From Mycobacterium sp. DL (GTDB lineage Bacteria; Actinomycetota; Actinomycetes; Mycobacteriales; Mycobacteriaceae): DNA of 64,000 bases. The DNA is taken from assembly GCF_039729195.1 (NCBI RefSeq), contig NZ_CP155796.1:3410001-3474000 (forward strand), given 5' to 3'. This document shows positions 31,297-40,995 of the stretch, piece by piece (within the stretch, counting starts at the first letter, position 1; each line of letters starts with the position of its first letter). The position numbers and the translations under genes are program-made. The notes beneath the pieces were generated by a model. It saw only the letters and a program-made list of their open reading frames with translations. It did no database searches and was not told where the DNA came from.

Positions 31297-31689
31297 TCAG
31301 TCCTCGTCGGGTTTGACCGCCAGAACGGGCTTGGGGCATTCCAGGATCAACTTCTGCGCCACGCTGCCGAGCAGCAACTTGCCGACCGGGCTGCGGTGAC
31401 GGATGCCGACGACCAGAAGCTGCGCAGTGTCGCGGGCCATCGCGGCCAACAGTTCGTCGACGGCGTCGACGCCGACCGGCTGGACGAGCTCGAACTCCAC
31501 CCCGCATTCGGCCAGCCGGGCTTCGACATCGTGCACCTCGGCTCCCCCGGCGAACCGTGAGTCGACATACGACTCACCTGATGTGGCGTTGATGACGTAC
31601 AGATTGGTGTCCCGCAGCTTGGCCTCGGCGATGCCGTGTTCGAGGGCGGCGTGGCCGTATCTGTCTGCGGTGTAACCGATGACGATCAC
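31297..31689 (-). CDS. Universal stress protein (UspA family), coupled to tctA
   Basis: 130 aa, a single Usp domain. The ATP-binding motif G-x2-H/[15 protein letters not shown] near the C-terminus matches the ATP-binding class of Usp proteins. GTG start overlaps the tctA stop by 4 bases, so it is translated as part of the tctCBA-usp operon. A link between transporter activity and an ATP-binding Usp is suggested by gene order only. Confidence 0.88.
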   Translation of the reverse strand: MIVIGYTADRYGHAALEHGIAEAKLRDTNLYVINATSGESYVDSRFAGGAEVHDVEARLAECGVEFELVQPVGVDAVDELLAAMARDTAQLLVVGIRHRSPVGKLLLGSVAQKLILECPKPVLAVKPDED

Positions 31690-33227
31690 GCGCGTCCTGC
31701 CTTCTGCTTCTGGTCTTTGTCGTCCTCGACGATCAACAGACTCTCCTCACTGCGGTTCATCAATTTCAGGATCAGCGGAGCCAACAGAAGCAGCGCCATG
31801 ATGATGTAGGTGCCGATGGCCACCGGTTCCCTGAACAGCGACATCCAGTCACCGCCGCCGAGTTGCAGGCTCTGCCGCAGTTGCCGTTCGACACGCGGGC
31901 CGAGGATGACGCCGATGATCAACGGCAGCACCGGAAGGCCGAATCTGCGCATCATCAGACCCATCAACCCGAAGACCAACAGCAGCACCAGATCCAGCGG
32001 CTGCAGGTTCACCGCGAAGGCGCCGAGAGTCGCGAAGAACAGGATCCCTGCATACAGATAAGGGCGCGGGGTTCGGAGCAGCTTGGCCCACAGTGGCGCC
32101 AACGGCAGGTTCAGGGCCAGCAGCAGGAAGTTGCCGATGAACAGGCTCGCGATCAACGTCCAGATCAGCAGCGGTTCCTTGTCGAACAGCGTCGGGCCGG
32201 GCTGGATGCCGTACGACACGAAGGCTGTCAGCATCACCGCCGCGGTCGCGTTGGTGGGCAGCCCCAGCGACAGCATCGGCACCAAAGTGCCTGCCGCCGA
32301 GGCATTGTTGGCCGCCTCCGGTCCCGCGACGCCCTCGATGGCACCCTTGCCGAACTCCTCGGGATGCTTCGTCAGCTTCTTCTCGGTGATGTAGCTCAGG
32401 AACGTCGGAAGCTCCGCACCGCCGGCCGGCAACGCACCGAACGGGAACCCGTAGGCGGTGCCCCGCAGCCAGGGCTTCCAGGAACGTTTCCAGTCCTCTT
32501 TGCCCATCCAGGGCCGGCCGACGGGGATGACCTCCGCCGGTCGTCGCCGCAGATGCGCGGCCACCCACAACGCCTCACCGAGCGCGAAGACGGCCACCGC
32601 GATCACCACGATGTCGATCCCGTCGGACAGCAGCGGCATGCCGAACGTGGCCCGCGGTTGACCGGTCAGCGAGTCGATCCCGACGATGCCGATCGCGAGT
32701 CCGAGCAGCAGGGAGATCACGCCGCGCATCTTCGAAGAGCCCAGCACCGCGGTCACCGCGACGAGCGCGAACAACATGATCGCGAGATAGGACGGCGCAC
32801 CCAGCGTGACGGCGAATCGGGACACCGCGGGCGCAAAAGCCGCCAGTAGCGCGGTGCCGATCGCGCCGGCGACGAATGACCCGATCGCCGCGGTGGCCAG
32901 CGCCTGAGCGGCTCGTCCGGCCTTCGCCATCTTGTTGCCCTCGAGGGCGGTGATCACCGACGATGATTCGCCCGGTGTGTTGAGCAGGATCGAGGTGGTC
33001 GAGCCGCCGTACATACCGCCGTAGAAGATGCCGGCGAACATGATGAACGCCGCGCTGGGGCTGACGTTGTAGGTGATCGGCAGCAGCAGCGCCACCGTCA
33101 TGGCCGGGCCGATGCCGGGTAGCACGCCGACCGCGGTCCCCAGCAGAACGCCGATCACCGCATAGAGCAGGTTCATCGGGGTGGCCGCCTCGGCGAACCC
33201 CTGCATGAGCCAGTCGAAGTTCTCCAT
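31686..33227 (-). CDS. tctA: Tripartite tricarboxylate transporter, large membrane subunit
   Basis: 513 aa, about 12 membrane helices. The TctA signature is present in both halves: [17 protein letters not shown] near residue 38 and the family-typical [19 protein letters not shown]. It forms the permease of a secondary, binding-protein-dependent citrate or other carboxylate transporter. ATG 33227 directly abuts the stop of tctB (stop 33228-33230). The C-terminal 20 residues are charged and cytoplasmic. Confidence 0.95.
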   Translation of the reverse strand: MENFDWLMQGFAEAATPMNLLYAVIGVLLGTAVGVLPGIGPAMTVALLLPITYNVSPSAAFIMFAGIFYGGMYGGSTTSILLNTPGESSSVITALEGNKMAKAGRAAQALATAAIGSFVAGAIGTALLAAFAPAVSRFAVTLGAPSYLAIMLFALVAVTAVLGSSKMRGVISLLLGLAIGIVGIDSLTGQPRATFGMPLLSDGIDIVVIAVAVFALGEALWVAAHLRRRPAEVIPVGRPWMGKEDWKRSWKPWLRGTAYGFPFGALPAGGAELPTFLSYITEKKLTKHPEEFGKGAIEGVAGPEAANNASAAGTLVPMLSLGLPTNATAAVMLTAFVSYGIQPGPTLFDKEPLLIWTLIASLFIGNFLLLALNLPLAPLWAKLLRTPRPYLYAGILFFATLGAFAVNLQPLDLVLLLVFGLMGLMMRRFGLPVLPLIIGVILGPRVERQLRQSLQLGGGDWMSLFREPVAIGTYIIMALLLLAPLILKLMNRSEESLLIVEDDKDQKQKAGRA

Positions 33228-33749
33228 TTACAGAATCCCATCCAAGATGCCTGCGGGCAGCGGGATTCCGAGCCCAGAGTAGAACGCGTAGAAGCTGGCG
33301 AGCGCCAGCACGGTGCCGATCGCGATGTTGCGCACGTAGTGGTTGCTGCCCAGGACGGTGGCGCAGCCGGCGAAGAACAGCGCGCTGGCGATCACCCAAC
33401 CCAGCGGCTCCACGAGCACGATGAGCGCAACAAACAGGCCGACGAGCAACCCGACCGTGCGCCAATCACTCGGCATGTCGGGATCGATGTCTTCGCCCGC
33501 GTCCGCCTCGCCCTTGTATCCGCGCGGGATCGCGATCGCCAGGACGACCGACATGGCGAGCAGGCCGATACCGATGGTGATCGGAAAGAAGCGCGGCCCA
33601 ACGGGATCCACCTCGGCGTAGCCACCGGGCATCGACAGCCCGTCGTAGACGAGGAATGCGCCCACCGCGACCATCACCGCACAGACGATGTACTGCGCGT
33701 AATCGGGCCGCTCCCGGGTGTCGGGGGCGTCGTTCATGTCGGTGCTCAT
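33228..33749 (-). CDS. tctB: Tripartite tricarboxylate transporter, small membrane subunit
   Basis: 173 aa with four predicted membrane helices (about 20-40, 55-75, 95-125, 140-160) and the EVDPVGPRFFPITIGIGL stretch typical of TctB. The ATG at 33749 overlaps the tctC stop by 4 bases. Serves with TctA as the membrane part of the transporter. Confidence 0.92.
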   Translation of the reverse strand: MSTDMNDAPDTRERPDYAQYIVCAVMVAVGAFLVYDGLSMPGGYAEVDPVGPRFFPITIGIGLLAMSVVLAIAIPRGYKGEADAGEDIDPDMPSDWRTVGLLVGLFVALIVLVEPLGWVIASALFFAGCATVLGSNHYVRNIAIGTVLALASFYAFYSGLGIPLPAGILDGIL

Positions 33750-34771
33750 ACCAGCCCCAGATCGGTCAGCGTCGTCTCGACGCGCTCGTCCTGCTCGGTG
33801 AGGAAATCCTCGAATGGCTGGCCGGTCATGAAGGCATCACTCCAACCGTTTTTCACCAGCGCCTCCTTCCATGCGTCTGTGGCGTGCAGTTCTTCCAAGA
33901 TCGTGACCATCGCCTGCCGGTCCTCGTCCGAAATGCCCGGCGGTGCAAGGACTCCCCGCCAGTTGGTGAACGTGAGATCGATACCGGCCTCGGTGAGGGT
34001 GGGGGCGTCGATGCCCTCGACGCGCTCCTTTCCGGAGACCGCCAGCACCCGGACCTGACCCGACTCGATCTGGTCGACATATTCGCCGAGCCCTGAGGTG
34101 CCTGCCGCAATCTTGTTGCCCAGCAGCGCGGTCAGCAGGTCGCCACCACCGTCATAGGAGACGAAGTTGACCTTGGTGGGGTCCACGCCGACGACCTTGG
34201 CCGTCTCCATCGGAAACAGATGGTCGGGGCCGCCGGGACTCGAGCCCCCGCCGATCGTCACCTTCGTCGGGTCGGCCTTCCACGCGTCGACAAAGTCCTG
34301 CACGGTCTGGAACGGCGAGTCGGCCGGAACCAGGATGCCTTCCTGCTCCTCGACGATCTTCGCCAGCGCGGTGGCATCGGAGGCGCGGGCGGTCGACCCA
34401 TTGGTATACGTGGCACCGACGACGCCCAGGCCCATCATCATCATCAGGTCGCCGTTGCCGCGTTCGTTCATCAGCCGCGCCATGGCGACGGTGCCGCCGG
34501 CGCCGATCACGTTGAAGACCTCGACGCGCCCGGTGATGTCCTGGTCTTCCATGATCTTGACGGCGGTACGCGCCGTGAGGTCGTAGCCACCGCCCGGGCT
34601 GTTTGGAACCATCATTCGAAGCCGGTGCAGTCCGGTCTCCTCACCGCGGGTCACCCCGCAGGCAGAAAGGCACAGCGCGGCGATGATGGCCATGATGACG
34701 CCGGCGAACACGTGGCGTCGGCCTGTTGCGAACAATGTCGTCCCCAATCGCTTATTTGTGATGCTCGGCAA
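33746..34771 (-). CDS. tctC: Tripartite tricarboxylate transporter, substrate-binding lipoprotein
   Basis: 341 aa from TTG 34771, with AAGGG 8 bases upstream; TTG 34747 is the other candidate, and the frame extends unused to 35266 across the divergent kinase gene. Signal: RRH n-region, hydrophobic core and lipobox LSAC with Cys38, so a membrane-anchored binding protein. The mature part has the Bug/TctC fold marks (MVPNSPGGGYDLTART, GSSPGGPDHLFP, FTNWRGVLAPPGI). Probably binds a di- or tricarboxylate. Its start is only 33 bases from the divergent sensor kinase start. Confidence 0.9.
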   Translation of the reverse strand: MPSITNKRLGTTLFATGRRHVFAGVIMAIIAALCLSACGVTRGEETGLHRLRMMVPNSPGGGYDLTARTAVKIMEDQDITGRVEVFNVIGAGGTVAMARLMNERGNGDLMMMMGLGVVGATYTNGSTARASDATALAKIVEEQEGILVPADSPFQTVQDFVDAWKADPTKVTIGGGSSPGGPDHLFPMETAKVVGVDPTKVNFVSYDGGGDLLTALLGNKIAAGTSGLGEYVDQIESGQVRVLAVSGKERVEGIDAPTLTEAGIDLTFTNWRGVLAPPGISDEDRQAMVTILEELHATDAWKEALVKNGWSDAFMTGQPFEDFLTEQDERVETTLTDLGLV

Positions 34772-34785
34772 TACTGGACCCTTGG

Positions 34786-34801
34786 AGTGACTCAGGTCAC
34801 T
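34786..34801. promoter_or_regulatory. Operator-like palindrome between tctC and the sensor kinase gene
   Basis: agtgac (34786-34791) and gtcact (34796-34801) are perfect inverted repeats around tcag, in the 33-base gap between the divergent tctC and citA-like starts. A response regulator dimer could bind it and control both sides. Inference from symmetry and position. Confidence 0.45.
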
Positions 34802-34804
34802 GAT

Positions 34805-36472
34805 ATGGACGCAAAGGAAGTATTGGACATTAAGAACATCTCGTCGGCGCGATCCGCAGTGGTGGGGCTGCTGCGGGGGCGCAGCTTGGCCGGGCAGTTC
34901 CTGGCGTTCCAGCTGATGGTCGTCGCAGTCGTGCTGATCGCCGTCGCCGCGGTATCGGTCGCCCAATCGACCAGCGAGTTCCGCGAGGTCCGCGGGCAGC
35001 GGATGATCGCGGTCGCCGAGAACATGGCCTCCGCACCGATCGTGCGGGACCGCTACGCCGATCCGTTCGCAGCGCGAACCCTCGCCGCCGACGTGGACCG
35101 CGCGGTCGCGCTCTCGGGAGCCAGCCTCGCCGAGATACTGGGGCCTGACGGAACCGTGCGGGCCTCGTCGGTGCCGACACGTGTCGGCGCGCAGATGGAT
35201 CTCGGACCGAGTCGGGCGGACGAAGGCAGAGCCTGGTTCGGCGATGCCGATATCGACGGAATCCACAGTCTGGTCGGCCAGGTGCCGGTCCTCTCGAGCG
35301 AAGGCGACGTTCTCGCCATCGCGTCGGTCAGCGAGGGCTACCCGTCCGCCTGGACCCTGCTCGGCGGGGCCGGTGAACGACTGCTGGTCTATCTGGGACT
35401 GGGTGCGGCGCTGGGACTGGTGGCGTCGTGGCTGCTGTCACGACGGATCAAGAGGCACACCCGCGGGTTGGAGGTGACCGAGATCGCGAGCCTCGCCGAT
35501 CACCGGGAGGCCCTGTTACACAGCATCCGTGAGGGCGTGATCGGGGTGAGCAATGACGGTGACATCACCGTGCTCAACGACAGCGCGCAGGACCTTCTCG
35601 GAGTGACCGGCGAGGCGGTCGGTCACCCGGTGAGCACCGCCGGCATCGACCCCGCAGTGGTGTCGTTCCTCGTATCCGACGAGGACGGCCGCGGTGGCGG
35701 GCCCGCCCAGGACACGGTCATCGCGACACGGACGAAGGTGCTGGCATTGAGCAGGCGGGCGGCGACGAGCCAGGGGCAGCGGATCGGGACGGTGACGACG
35801 ATGCGGGACAGCACCGAACTCGCCGCGCTGCAAGGACAGCTGTCGTCGCACAAGAGCGTGACCGACACCCTGCGGGCGCAGACACACGAGTTCGCCAACC
35901 AGCTGCACACGATCTCAGGGCTGGTTCAGCTCGGTGAGTATGATGCGGTGCGTGATCTGGTGGGCACCTTGACGCGTCGGCGTGCGGAGATCAGTGACGC
36001 CGTGACACAACGGATTTCCGATCCCGCGGTGGCTGCGCTGTTGATCGCGAAGACCTCGCTGGCTGCCGAGAGCGGAGTGGCGCTGACGCTGGATCCGGCC
36101 TCGCATCTCACGCCGCTTGACCCTGCGTTGGCCACCGACGTGATCACGTTGTTGGGCAACCTCATCGACAATGCGGTGGAGGTGTCGGTGGGTTCACCGG
36201 ATGCACGCGTCACGGTGGCGATCGACGATCTCGACGGGCTGGCGATCTCGGTGCTCGATTCGGGACCGGGTGTCCCGGAGCATCTGCGCGAGGCGATCTT
36301 CGCCCGCGGCGTCACCTCCAAGCCGGATGTCCCGGGCGGTCGGGGCATCGGGCTGGCGCTGGTTCGTCTGGTCACCGCCCAGCACGGCGGGACCGTCGAC
36401 GTGTGTGACGCCCCTGAAGGCGGCGCGCTGTTCCTGGTGCGACTCACTCCGTCGGTGCACAGTCATGCGTGA
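34805..36472 (+). CDS. CitA/DcuS-type sensor histidine kinase
   Basis: 555 aa from ATG 34805; the frame is open back to 34220 but that part is antisense to tctC. Membrane helix about 31-54, an external sensing domain (about 55-190, PDC/CitA-like), second membrane helix about 195-215, a PAS-like region (about 240-330), then the phospho-accepting box AQTHEFANQLHTISG (His near 360) and an ATPase with NLIDNAVE, DSGPGVP and GRGIGLALV. This is the citrate/C4-dicarboxylate sensing kinase class. It stands divergent from tctCBA and probably controls it. Confidence 0.92.
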   Translation: MDAKEVLDIKNISSARSAVVGLLRGRSLAGQFLAFQLMVVAVVLIAVAAVSVAQSTSEFREVRGQRMIAVAENMASAPIVRDRYADPFAARTLAADVDRAVALSGASLAEILGPDGTVRASSVPTRVGAQMDLGPSRADEGRAWFGDADIDGIHSLVGQVPVLSSEGDVLAIASVSEGYPSAWTLLGGAGERLLVYLGLGAALGLVASWLLSRRIKRHTRGLEVTEIASLADHREALLHSIREGVIGVSNDGDITVLNDSAQDLLGVTGEAVGHPVSTAGIDPAVVSFLVSDEDGRGGGPAQDTVIATRTKVLALSRRAATSQGQRIGTVTTMRDSTELAALQGQLSSHKSVTDTLRAQTHEFANQLHTISGLVQLGEYDAVRDLVGTLTRRRAEISDAVTQRISDPAVAALLIAKTSLAAESGVALTLDPASHLTPLDPALATDVITLLGNLIDNAVEVSVGSPDARVTVAIDDLDGLAISVLDSGPGVPEHLREAIFARGVTSKPDVPGGRGIGLALVRLVTAQHGGTVDVCDAPEGGALFLVRLTPSVHSHA

Positions 36473-37124
36473 CGTCCTCGTTGTCGACGACGACTTCATG
36501 GTCGCCGAGATCCACCGCCGGTTCGTCGACCACGTTGATGGATTCCGGACCGTCGGTGTGGCGCGCACCGGCGCCGAAGCACTGACCGCGGCGCGAGAAC
36601 TGCAGCCCCAGTTGATTCTGCTGGATGTCTACCTTCCGGACATGACAGGCCTGGATGTGTTGCAGCGCTTGCGATCTACCGGAGATCGTGTAGGTGTCAT
36701 CATGATCACCGCAGCTCGGGAGCTGGACACTGTGAGCGGGGCACTCGACGGTGGTGCGGCCGACTACCTGATCAAGCCCTTCGAGTTTCCCCAGTTGCAG
36801 GCCAAGCTACAGGCGTTCGCGACGCGCGCGGATGCCTTGGAAACAGCGGGTGGCGCCGACCAGTCGTTGATCGACTCGCTGTTCGGCGGCCCGTCGGTGT
36901 CGAAGGTGTTACCTAAAGGCCTCGGTGCGGAGACCGGCGAACTCGTGATCGCCGCGGTTCGCAACGCCGGAGAGGTATCGGCTGCCGAATGCGCTGACCT
37001 GGTCGGCATTTCGCGTGTCAGCGCACGCCGATATCTCGAGCATTTCCTCAGCACCGGGACGGTCGAGTTGCGGCTGCAGTACGGAATCGGCCGACCCGAG
37101 CGCCGCTACAGCATCGCAAACTAG
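36465..37124 (+). CDS. CitB/DcuR-type response regulator
   Basis: 219 aa. Receiver domain with acidic pocket DDD at 8-10, phospho-acceptor Asp54 (LLDVYLPDM) and conserved Lys104 (LIKPFEF), then a C-terminal winged helix (VSAAECADLVGISRVSARRYLEH) of the CitB class. ATG 36465 overlaps the kinase stop by 8 bases; the longer frame to 36171 lies inside the kinase. Likely activates the carboxylate transporter genes. Confidence 0.93.
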   Translation: MRDVLVVDDDFMVAEIHRRFVDHVDGFRTVGVARTGAEALTAARELQPQLILLDVYLPDMTGLDVLQRLRSTGDRVGVIMITAARELDTVSGALDGGAADYLIKPFEFPQLQAKLQAFATRADALETAGGADQSLIDSLFGGPSVSKVLPKGLGAETGELVIAAVRNAGEVSAAECADLVGISRVSARRYLEHFLSTGTVELRLQYGIGRPERRYSIAN

Positions 37125-37137
37125 GTGTGCCGCGACA

Positions 37138-38421
37138 CTAGGCGGCGTCGAAGGTGATGAGGTCGATGCTGAGGCGGCCTTCGAGCAGGCTCAGCGTTCG
37201 TCGGATCGGCGGGCCGGGTAGTGGTGGGGCGGTGGACTGATACGTCGCCCCAGTCGGGGTGCGCAACGTCGCGGTGTGGGCGCCGTTGTCCTCGCTGGTG
37301 GTGACGGTCCAGCCGGGCGCGTCCTTGGCGTAATTGCAGGCTGCACAATCCCCCAACCCGTTGCACGCGCTGGTCTCACCGCCCGCCCGAACCGGGGTGG
37401 CATGATCGCGGTGGCGGATCGGGGCATCACAATACGGGGTCCGGCACCTCTGATCACGCAACCCGATGAACACCGCCAACCCTTTCGGGAAGATCCGGGA
37501 TCGCGACTCCATCGCCACCAACTGCCCACTGGCGGGGTGGCGGTACAGCCGGCGCAGCGTCGCTTTGATGTCCTTGTCGGCCACCGCGTCCCCGATCAGC
37601 CGGCACGCGAACCCCGCCGGGACCGGCCCGTACCCATCGAGCCACGCCGGTTCCTCATCGTCACCGGCCAGCGTGGAATCAGCCATCACCAGATTCAGTG
37701 CCACCGGCACCGGTGTGGCCGCCGAGCGTCCGGTGACCCTTTCGTAGACGGTGTCGGCCATCACCTGACCGCGCGTGCGCCCGTCGAACGTCGTGTCCGC
37801 GGCGCGCTTGCACGCCGCATACACCGCCACCCCCTGAGCGACCGGCAGCAGCGCAGACACCCAGGTCATGGTGTCCGGCGCCGGCCGGATCGTCACACAC
37901 CGATCCTTGGCTGCCTTCGCCGACCGCGCGACCACCGCCGCCGCGTCCAAACGCAGCGCGATCTTCTTGGCCTCGGCCTCGACCCGGTTGTTGCCCCACC
38001 CCACCAGGCGCGACAGATCCGCACACAACTCGGCATCCAACACCCGGCGATGCTCCACACGCAGACACGCCGATTCGCGCACGATCAACGTCGCCCGCCA
38101 CTCCGAAAGCACCCCGGCCGCCAACGCCGCCAACGTGTGCGGCATCTCATGCACCAGCGCATTCGCGAACCCCAGATGCTGATTCCCTTTCACCGGAGCC
38201 TCATGGCGCGCCAACGCCACCTCCGAAGCCAACCCCTTACCCCGCTTCGCCGTCGCCACCCCCGCCGCCTGCTCCGCGGCGCGGCGCTTCTGCGCCCACA
38301 ACGCCGTCGCCCGCGCTTGAGCCGCAGCAGCAGCCGACTTCAAGTGCTCGAAGTGCTCGACCTGCGCCCGCAAGACAGCCTCACCCGCCCCGGGATCCAC
38401 GTCGAACAAATTTTCGAACAT
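37138..38421 (-). CDS. DUF222 and HNH endonuclease domain protein (13E12-like)
   Basis: 427 aa from ATG 38421; the frame extends to 38712 but has no good start there. Residues up to about 300 are DUF222, and the C-terminus has an HNH nuclease with CRTPYCDAPIRHRDHATP and CACNYAKD, including Cys residues for a structural zinc. This family is abundant in mycobacteria (13E12 repeat proteins) and often multicopy. It converges with the response regulator gene, 13 bases apart. Possibly mobile or selfish; the true role is unknown. Confidence 0.9.
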   Translation of the reverse strand: MFENLFDVDPGAGEAVLRAQVEHFEHLKSAAAAAQARATALWAQKRRAAEQAAGVATAKRGKGLASEVALARHEAPVKGNQHLGFANALVHEMPHTLAALAAGVLSEWRATLIVRESACLRVEHRRVLDAELCADLSRLVGWGNNRVEAEAKKIALRLDAAAVVARSAKAAKDRCVTIRPAPDTMTWVSALLPVAQGVAVYAACKRAADTTFDGRTRGQVMADTVYERVTGRSAATPVPVALNLVMADSTLAGDDEEPAWLDGYGPVPAGFACRLIGDAVADKDIKATLRRLYRHPASGQLVAMESRSRIFPKGLAVFIGLRDQRCRTPYCDAPIRHRDHATPVRAGGETSACNGLGDCAACNYAKDAPGWTVTTSEDNGAHTATLRTPTGATYQSTAPPLPGPPIRRTLSLLEGRLSIDLITFDAA

Positions 38422-38573
38422 AAATCCAGACGCTACGCCGCCCCTCCGACAAGAATCCGCCCAGAAACCAGTACTGGCCGACTCAAAAGCCAGTAGCCGT
38501 CTACTGCGGGTACTGCCCGACACCCGGTACAGGCTCGTCGTCAACGGCACCGTCCACCGCAGGGGGAGATCAC

Positions 38574-39803
38574 ATGTCTGTCGACCAGATCCGGGGGACC
38601 GTCTTCGACGCCGACCTGCCGACCATTGCCTACGAACACGCTGAAAGCGCCGAGGAGGCGCACCGCCTGATCGGTGCGGCCCGACAACAGGGGCCGATCG
38701 CCATCGGACCACACGGCCCCGAGGTGCTCACCTACGAACTCGTCAGAACCGTTCTGCGCGACGACAGATTTCTGATGCCCGTAGGCGGCGCACTTCCCGC
38801 GCAGGGCATCACCTCCGGGGAACTGTGGGACATCGTCGTCTCCGGACTGCTCAGCCTCAACGGGCCGACGCATCACCGCCAACGCAAGCTCGTCGCCAAG
38901 GCATTCACGCCCAGAGCCGCCAGCCGCCTGCGCAACACGTGCGCCGACATCATCGCCGAACTGATCTACCGGGTATCCGAGGACGGCCGCTGTGACGTCG
39001 TCTCCGACATCGCCAGGCAGTATCCGATCCCGATCATCTGCGAGCTACTCGGCACCCGACGGGAAGACTGGAATCTGTTCTCCGAGTGGGCAGACGACAT
39101 CTTCAAGGTGTTCGACTGGAACGTCGCCGAGGACGGACCCGACATCGTGCGGGCCTGGCGGGCACTGGAATCCCATCTCGACACCATGGTCGCGAGCCGA
39201 CGAGATGAGCTCACCGACGACCTGTTGTCGGACATGATGCGCGCCGAGATCGACGGCGACCGGCTCAGCCACCAGGAACTCTTGACACTCGCCGCGACAT
39301 TGCTGATGGCCGGAACCGACACCACGCGAAACCAGTTGGCCGCCGCGGTGGAGGTGTTCTGCGATCACCCTGACCAGTGGACACTGCTGGCCGAAAACCC
39401 CGAGCTGGCACCGCAAGCCGTCGAAGAAGTGATGAGGTACGCGCCGGTCATCTTCAGCACGCTGCGGATCGCCGTCGACGATGTCGAGCTCGCCGGTCAC
39501 ACCGTGCCTGCAGGGACTCTGGTGATCGCCAACACTGCGGCGGCGAACCGCGATCCGGAGGTCTACCCGAACCCCGACCGATTCGACATCACCCGCGCGG
39601 ATGCACCCGCGATGCTCACTTTCGGCGGCGGCGTCCACTACTGTCTCGGCTCGCACCTCGCGCGTATCGAGCTCATCGAGGCGCTGACCCTCATGTCCCG
39701 CCGCATGCCGACGATCCGGCGCAGCGGCCCGGCACGGTGGAAGGCGATCACCGGCATCAGCGGGCCGGCAACGCTGCCGATCGCCTTCGACTGCGGATAC
39801 TGA
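38574..39803 (+). CDS. Cytochrome P450
   Basis: 409 aa, soluble. I-helix oxygen-activation motif AGTDTT, K-helix E-x2-R (EEVMR) and heme loop FGGGVHYCLGSHLAR with axial Cys357 are all intact, so an active monooxygenase is expected. The CYP family number and substrate cannot be assigned from sight. No ferredoxin or reductase gene is next to it. Its last 47 bases overlap the convergent DUF2784 gene. Confidence 0.95.
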   Translation: MSVDQIRGTVFDADLPTIAYEHAESAEEAHRLIGAARQQGPIAIGPHGPEVLTYELVRTVLRDDRFLMPVGGALPAQGITSGELWDIVVSGLLSLNGPTHHRQRKLVAKAFTPRAASRLRNTCADIIAELIYRVSEDGRCDVVSDIARQYPIPIICELLGTRREDWNLFSEWADDIFKVFDWNVAEDGPDIVRAWRALESHLDTMVASRRDELTDDLLSDMMRAEIDGDRLSHQELLTLAATLLMAGTDTTRNQLAAAVEVFCDHPDQWTLLAENPELAPQAVEEVMRYAPVIFSTLRIAVDDVELAGHTVPAGTLVIANTAAANRDPEVYPNPDRFDITRADAPAMLTFGGGVHYCLGSHLARIELIEALTLMSRRMPTIRRSGPARWKAITGISGPATLPIAFDCGY

Positions 39804-40152
39804 GGCCGACCCAGGACACCACGACCGCCGCGAAGGCGAGCACCTGGATCGCTGTCGCCCACTCGGCCGGGTAGAGCACTCCGGTGAGGTAGTGGTCGAT
39901 GAAGCCCGCCGGCGGCAACTCCCCCAGCCCGGCACCCGCGCGGGCGTAGCGCTCGAGATCGGTCAACGGGCACGGCAGGCCGACGGTCAGACTCGCCGCA
40001 CCCCACACCACGGCGGCGATGTGCAAACCGATGGTGACCGGCCACCGCCACGCCAGGAAACCGCCGACGACCAGATAGCAGAGGAACACCGAGTGCAGCG
40101 CGACCGTCAGGATCACCACGATCGTGTAGGGAAGTGCGCCAAACGAATCCAT
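39757..40152 (-). CDS. DUF2784 family membrane protein
   Basis: 131 aa with about four membrane helices. The family pattern is clear: LHSVFLCYLVVGGFLAWRW, then LPCPLTDLERYARAGAG and GFIDHYLTGVLYPAEWA. Function unknown. ATG 40152 has a ggcagg stretch upstream. It overlaps the P450 gene tail to tail and diverges from the glutamine amidotransferase-like gene. Confidence 0.8.
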   Translation of the reverse strand: MDSFGALPYTIVVILTVALHSVFLCYLVVGGFLAWRWPVTIGLHIAAVVWGAASLTVGLPCPLTDLERYARAGAGLGELPPAGFIDHYLTGVLYPAEWATAIQVLAFAAVVVSWVGLSIRSRRRSAALPAR

Positions 40153-40263
40153 GACTGCCTGCCATGGTAACGACGATCGGCTGCCGAATCCCGAGACGTT
40201 GTTGCGCACGATCGGCGCCGAGAGGGCACCCGACGATGCGCTGCCGATGCCGCCAACCAGATA

Positions 40264-40995
40264 ATGGTCCCCGTGGCACCCAGGGTTCTGTTTCTGCGCA
40301 ATGAGCACATGGCGACCGAGGCACTGCTCGGCGAGGCGTTCGACGAGGAGGGTTTCGACGTCGAGACGTTCGAGGTGGTCCCCGCCGAACGGATCGATGA
40401 TCCGGCCGGACACGTCGAGTTCCCCGACCCGGCCGGATACGACGTGATCGTCCCCCTCGGCGCAACCTGGCCGGTGTACAACGAGGAACTGCGCCGCACC
40501 TGGGTCGGTGGCGAGATGCAGATGATGCGCGACGCGGCCGAAGGGGGCGCGGCATTGCTCGGAGTGTGTTTCGGCGGCCAGTTGCTGGCGCAGACCTTCG
40601 GCGGCACGGTGGCGCGCTCGCCGCACCCGGAGATCGGCTGGTACGACGTGGCCAGCGACCGGCCCGACCTCGTGCCCGGCGGACCGTGGTTCCAGTGGCA
40701 TTTCGACCGCTGGACGCTGCCGCCCGGGTCGACGGAGATCGCAAGGACCGCGCACGCGTCACAGGCGTTTGTGCTCGGCCGGGCGATGGCACTGCAGTTC
40801 CACCCGGAGGTCGATACGGAGTTACTCGCGGTCTGGCTGGCCGCCGACCATCACGGTGATGTCGCCGCCGCGGGCCTGACCCACGACGAAGTGCTCACCC
40901 GCACAGCCGAACTCGCCGACGACGCCGGGGTTCGAATCCGCAGGCTGGTGCGCGGCTTCCTGACCTATGTGAACAGTCAGCCCCGACCCAGTTGA
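40264..40995 (+). CDS. Class I glutamine amidotransferase-like protein
   Basis: 243 aa. GATase1 fold with nucleophile motif GVCFGGQLLA and the second-site motif MALQFHPEVD that supplies His and a partner acidic residue. The N-terminal part RVLFLRNEHM and the C-terminal extension are not those of a known amidotransferase subunit such as GuaA or CarA, so it is a stand-alone hydrolase or amidotransferase of unknown substrate. ATG 40264 or GTG 40273 could be the start. It converges with the epimerase fusion, overlapping by 19 bases. Confidence 0.87.
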   Translation: MVPVAPRVLFLRNEHMATEALLGEAFDEEGFDVETFEVVPAERIDDPAGHVEFPDPAGYDVIVPLGATWPVYNEELRRTWVGGEMQMMRDAAEGGAALLGVCFGGQLLAQTFGGTVARSPHPEIGWYDVASDRPDLVPGGPWFQWHFDRWTLPPGSTEIARTAHASQAFVLGRAMALQFHPEVDTELLAVWLAADHHGDVAAAGLTHDEVLTRTAELADDAGVRIRRLVRGFLTYVNSQPRPS

